64,000 nucleotides of DNA, taken from Bursaphelenchus xylophilus (Eukaryota; Nematoda; Chromadorea; Rhabditida; Aphelenchoididae). Within the stretch, counting starts at the first letter, position 1; every line of letters starts with the position of its first letter. The stretch is taken from contig CAJFCV020000004.1 in assembly GCA_904066235.2 (NCBI GenBank), positions 6,882,001 through 6,946,000 of the forward strand. The letters run 5' to 3'. Made by a program: the position numbers and the translations under genes. Below are positions 61,532 through 64,000 of the stretch, piece after piece. Under the pieces are notes generated by a model. That model ran no database searches. It was not told where the DNA came from and worked only from the letters and a program-made list of their open reading frames with translations.

Positions 61532-62400
61532 TCATTGCCCGACTTTTCTCAGTTTAATATCAGTTTTAGGATCAGCAGTGACTTCTTGAATTCTGACAAT
61601 AAGTTCGTTGATCTTGGTCTGGAGATCTCTAATTTGTTTCACATTGAGAAGGTTGAGGATCTTCATGGCATGATCCACCTGCTTGTCTTCATCCATTTGA
61701 GAGAGTTCGTCCAAATTCAATAAGGTCTAAAATTTACAGTAATATTAAGATAGAAGTATTACCGTATCCACAATTTTTGTTTTTCCATTGTGAAGAATGC
61801 ATTCGGAATAAAAAAGCAGAGCTTTTAAAAGCAGACCAGTGTCTTTATGATCAACTTTCTGAAGGCCAAGCGATGTCAATACCCCTTTCAATTTCTCACG
61901 GAATTCGGGATTTCCCACTAAAAAGACTAAAAAGTATACGAAACACCTTACAATGAACACTCTCTTTCAGATGTTTCTCCATTTCATGTATCTCGGTACT
62001 TTTAATCTGAATCTTTTCAACATTCAGTGCATTTATTTGATCTGCATTCTCAATATCATATGCTTTTTCAATCGCCGCATCCAGAACCCAATCAATTAAA
62101 GCTGGTCGACTTCCATTAGTAATATCTTTGGGGCACTTGAGTCCATCAAGATACTAAAACCATAACCATAATTAAAAAATCTTACATTTGGCAACTGAGC
62201 CATGAATTCGTCGATATCGGTGTATAAAAAGTTCCGCCCTCTACCGTAACATAATCGAAATACATTCTCTTCGAGATGACGGATTAGTTTTTGAAGACCA
62301 GATTCATCTAAAAAGAAGTTCATAATTATAATATCACCACCTTACCATCCAAGTTGCTAATACTTGGGCAATCCAAGGCTAACAATCGTCTCTCTGTCAT
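61532..62400 (-). CDS. RNA transcription, translation and transport factor (RTRAF/hCLE)
   Basis: RTRAF (C14orf166) belongs to the tRNA-ligase (RTCB) complex and to RNA transport granules. From ATG 62400: MTERRLLALDCPSISNLD, then a helical domain (GLQKLIRHLEENVFRLCYGR, NFLYTDIDEFMAQLPNYLDG, IDWVLDAAIEKAY). FREKLKGVLTSLGLQKVDH and the diagnostic C-terminus LRDLQT-like stretch follow: IRDLQTKINELIVRIQE, ADPKTDIKLRKVGQ (human ADPKTDHRLGKVGR). Five or six small exons. An acceptor (TTCGTCTAG) lies two bases before the ATG. Confidence 0.92.
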
Positions 62401-62501
62401 ATCTAGACGAAGAATAAAACGTAACGGTTAAAATACAAGGTAAAATTTACCTCCATAAAACGACCAAATTCAAATTTAACAATTATTTATAAAAAAAACA
62501 A

Positions 62502-63881
62502 CTACTCGAGACCCATTTTAGATTTTTTGTTATCCATCTTCTCCTTCCTGGCCGCCAAGCTCTCGCATCTCGGACGTTTCATCATTGGTACCACTTTCTG
62601 GAAAAATAAAGCGACTAAATCAATTTTACCTTGGGGATTGGAGCATCTCTGATGTATTCCTCCATAGCATTGTGATTTCCATCGGGGATCATTCCACTAA
62701 TTTCATTCATCATGGCTCTTATCATGTCGCATTTCACTTTGAGATCAATCCAACTCTTCTCCAATGAACAAAATACTTTTCTTAGTGCTTCTACATCAAA
62801 CTTCCATTCGAGTGGTTGATTATAATTACAATCAAAGAAGCAAAGTGGAGTATCTTTAGCCAGTTGGTATTGAGGACGAGCCGAGCAATTCTCAATATCC
62901 AACAGCTCTTTGACAACCTAAATATACAAGTAAACAAGCATGTAAACGCTTACCGAAGGCTCTTCATGTTGCAATCCGACTTCAAATAAAACCCCAACAA
63001 CACATCGAACCATATGCCAGAGGAAACCGGAGCCGGATACCGAGAGTTGGTACATCTTATACGGGCCATCGGGTTCCCCACTAAATAAATATTAACTCAT
63101 TTCAGAATACTCACCAAATCGCCTTGATATCCATCTCAAAGATTTCTCGGACATAACTGGTCTCGAGACGGGCTTTATTGTTATCAATCCGGCAGAAATT
63201 CCGAAAATCATGGGAGCCGACGAGGTAAGAAGCAGCAATCTTCATTTTCTGTAGAAGGCGTCTAAAAGATTGTTGTACAAAGCTCACCTCAATATCAAAG
63301 CCGTTCTTCGGGAAGACGTAAGTGTAATATCTTTTGGAGCAATTAAACCTTGCGTTAAAATCCATTAAACAAGGCGACCATGCCAGCACCCGTATTGAAG
63401 CTGGCAATACTGCATTTAGAATTTTCACATAGTCCAATTCCTTTGTTGATACTATTCTTGGCATTCTTGCAGACTCTTCTTTCCAATAAAGACCTTCTCC
63501 ATTAATATCTGTAGACCTAAAGTAATATAAGGAGAACAATTTAGAACTACCTGACAATTAAACTGCAGACTTGTCGAAAACCGGAAACCCCTTTGTCTGT
63601 TCGACCGCACCTATTCAAGCCGCAATCACGACTTCTGATTAATTTGGTTCGGATGAGGGCATTCAAGAGTACCTAAACTATAAAATACACAAATAGTTAT
63701 ATGGTTACCTCCTCCACTGTATTCGGCATATTAGGTTGCGTGACAAGCCCATCATGTTCCCAACCAAAGTAGAGGAAAAGTAAAGCAATTCGACGCTCGG
63801 GATACCTAGAAAAGTCGAATTCCTTAGACTAAAACATAAAAAGTATAAAACATGTATTACCTTCTTCTTGCCGTCGGCCAT
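62502..63881 (-). CDS. tRNA pseudouridine(38/39) synthase PUS3
   Basis: TruA-family enzyme making pseudouridine at positions 38/39 of tRNA anticodon stems. EFDFSRYPERRIALLLFYFG opens the fold. The catalytic Asp lies in NRCGRTDKGVSGFRQV (63590-63550). Then LNAVLPASIRVLAWSPC, FNARFNCSKRYYTYVFP, YLVGSHDFRNFCRID, LSVSGSGFLWHMVRCVVGVL and a Lys-rich tail ending KSKMGLE follow. About eight exons. I chose ATG 63881 (MADGKKK) because an acceptor (TTACTTTTAG) lies about 40 bases 5'. An upstream exon beyond the window edge cannot be excluded. Confidence 0.92.
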
Positions 63882-64000
63882 TATGTACTTTATTTTGAGC
63901 AACCAAGTGGGTTCCAGGTAAACTAAAAGTAAAAAAGTATTTTTCACCAGAGAAGTGAACTATAAAAAAATTTTCTCCCCGAAAGAAAATATTTTTACCG

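Larger units (their letters stand above)
60148..63881 (-). other. probable four-gene operon PUS3-RTRAF-AK6-mL53
   Basis: Four minus-strand genes lie head to tail with stop-to-start gaps of 101, 120 and 201 bases. Each start codon is preceded within about 40 bases by a TTTCAG/TTTTAG/TCTAG acceptor with no visible donor in the gap. That is the pattern of nematode polycistronic transcription with trans-splicing. All four products serve RNA or ribosome function. Confidence 0.6.

Overview
The window is nuclear DNA from a nematode, most likely a rhabditid-type chromadorean. The evidence is dense, intron-split genes on both strands, very small introns (many 29-60 bases) with TTTCAG or TTTTAG acceptors, acceptor-like sites just 5' of many start codons (as expected for spliced-leader addition), a nematode-type serpentine chemoreceptor, and best matches to worm genes such as magi-1, let-92, exc-5, efa-6, eor-1 and sfrp-1. 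No rRNA, tRNA, CRISPR array or bacterial-style operon was seen. Gene identities come from reading protein motifs by eye, not from a database search.

Layout. 1-1.8 kb: intergenic DNA with a 1.27 kb non-autonomous DNA transposon (terminal and nested inverted repeats). 2-8.4 kb: fatty-acid amide hydrolase (+), an sra/srab-like receptor (-), an unrecognised tail-anchored protein (-) and, divergent from it, cdk-1 (+). 8.7-15 kb: a complete MAGI scaffold (-). 16.5-20.2 kb: PP2A catalytic subunit let-92 and a MOB1 gene (+). 20.2-24.8 kb: splicing factor RBM22 (-) and a divergent AASDH-type adenylating enzyme (+). 24.8-27.9 kb: the longest gene-poor stretch. 27.9-31 kb: an EXC-5/FGD RhoGEF (+). 31.2-33.9 kb: an NCOA4-like protein and an orphan helical protein (-). 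35.4-38.7 kb: E2 enzyme let-70 and autophagy E1 atg-7 (+). 38.8-40 kb: secreted frizzled-related protein (-). 41.6-43.6 kb: DENND6 (+). 44-46 kb: an SLC17-type transporter (-). About 46.4-46.8 kb: a decayed mariner. 47.2-53.5 kb: D-Tyr-tRNA deacylase, HSD17B10 and EFA-6 (+). 53.8-55.6 kb: IMP dehydrogenase (-). 56-60 kb: nine-finger BTB zinc-finger protein EOR-1 (+). 60.1-63.9 kb: four tightly spaced minus-strand genes (PUS3, RTRAF, AK6, mL53) that look like a nematode operon of RNA and ribosome genes.

Most genes are conserved housekeeping or signalling genes. Several touch cytoskeleton, polarity or membrane traffic (MAGI, EXC-5, EFA-6, DENND6), but adjacency alone does not link them. The most interesting points are the NCOA4-like gene with repeated ferritin-binding-like Ile/Val-x7-Trp-Leu motifs, the four-gene operon candidate, the structured 1.27 kb transposon, a GC-AG intron in MOB1, a 29-base intron in the receptor gene, an EXC-5 FYVE finger without its lipid-binding signature, and two unrecognised proteins.
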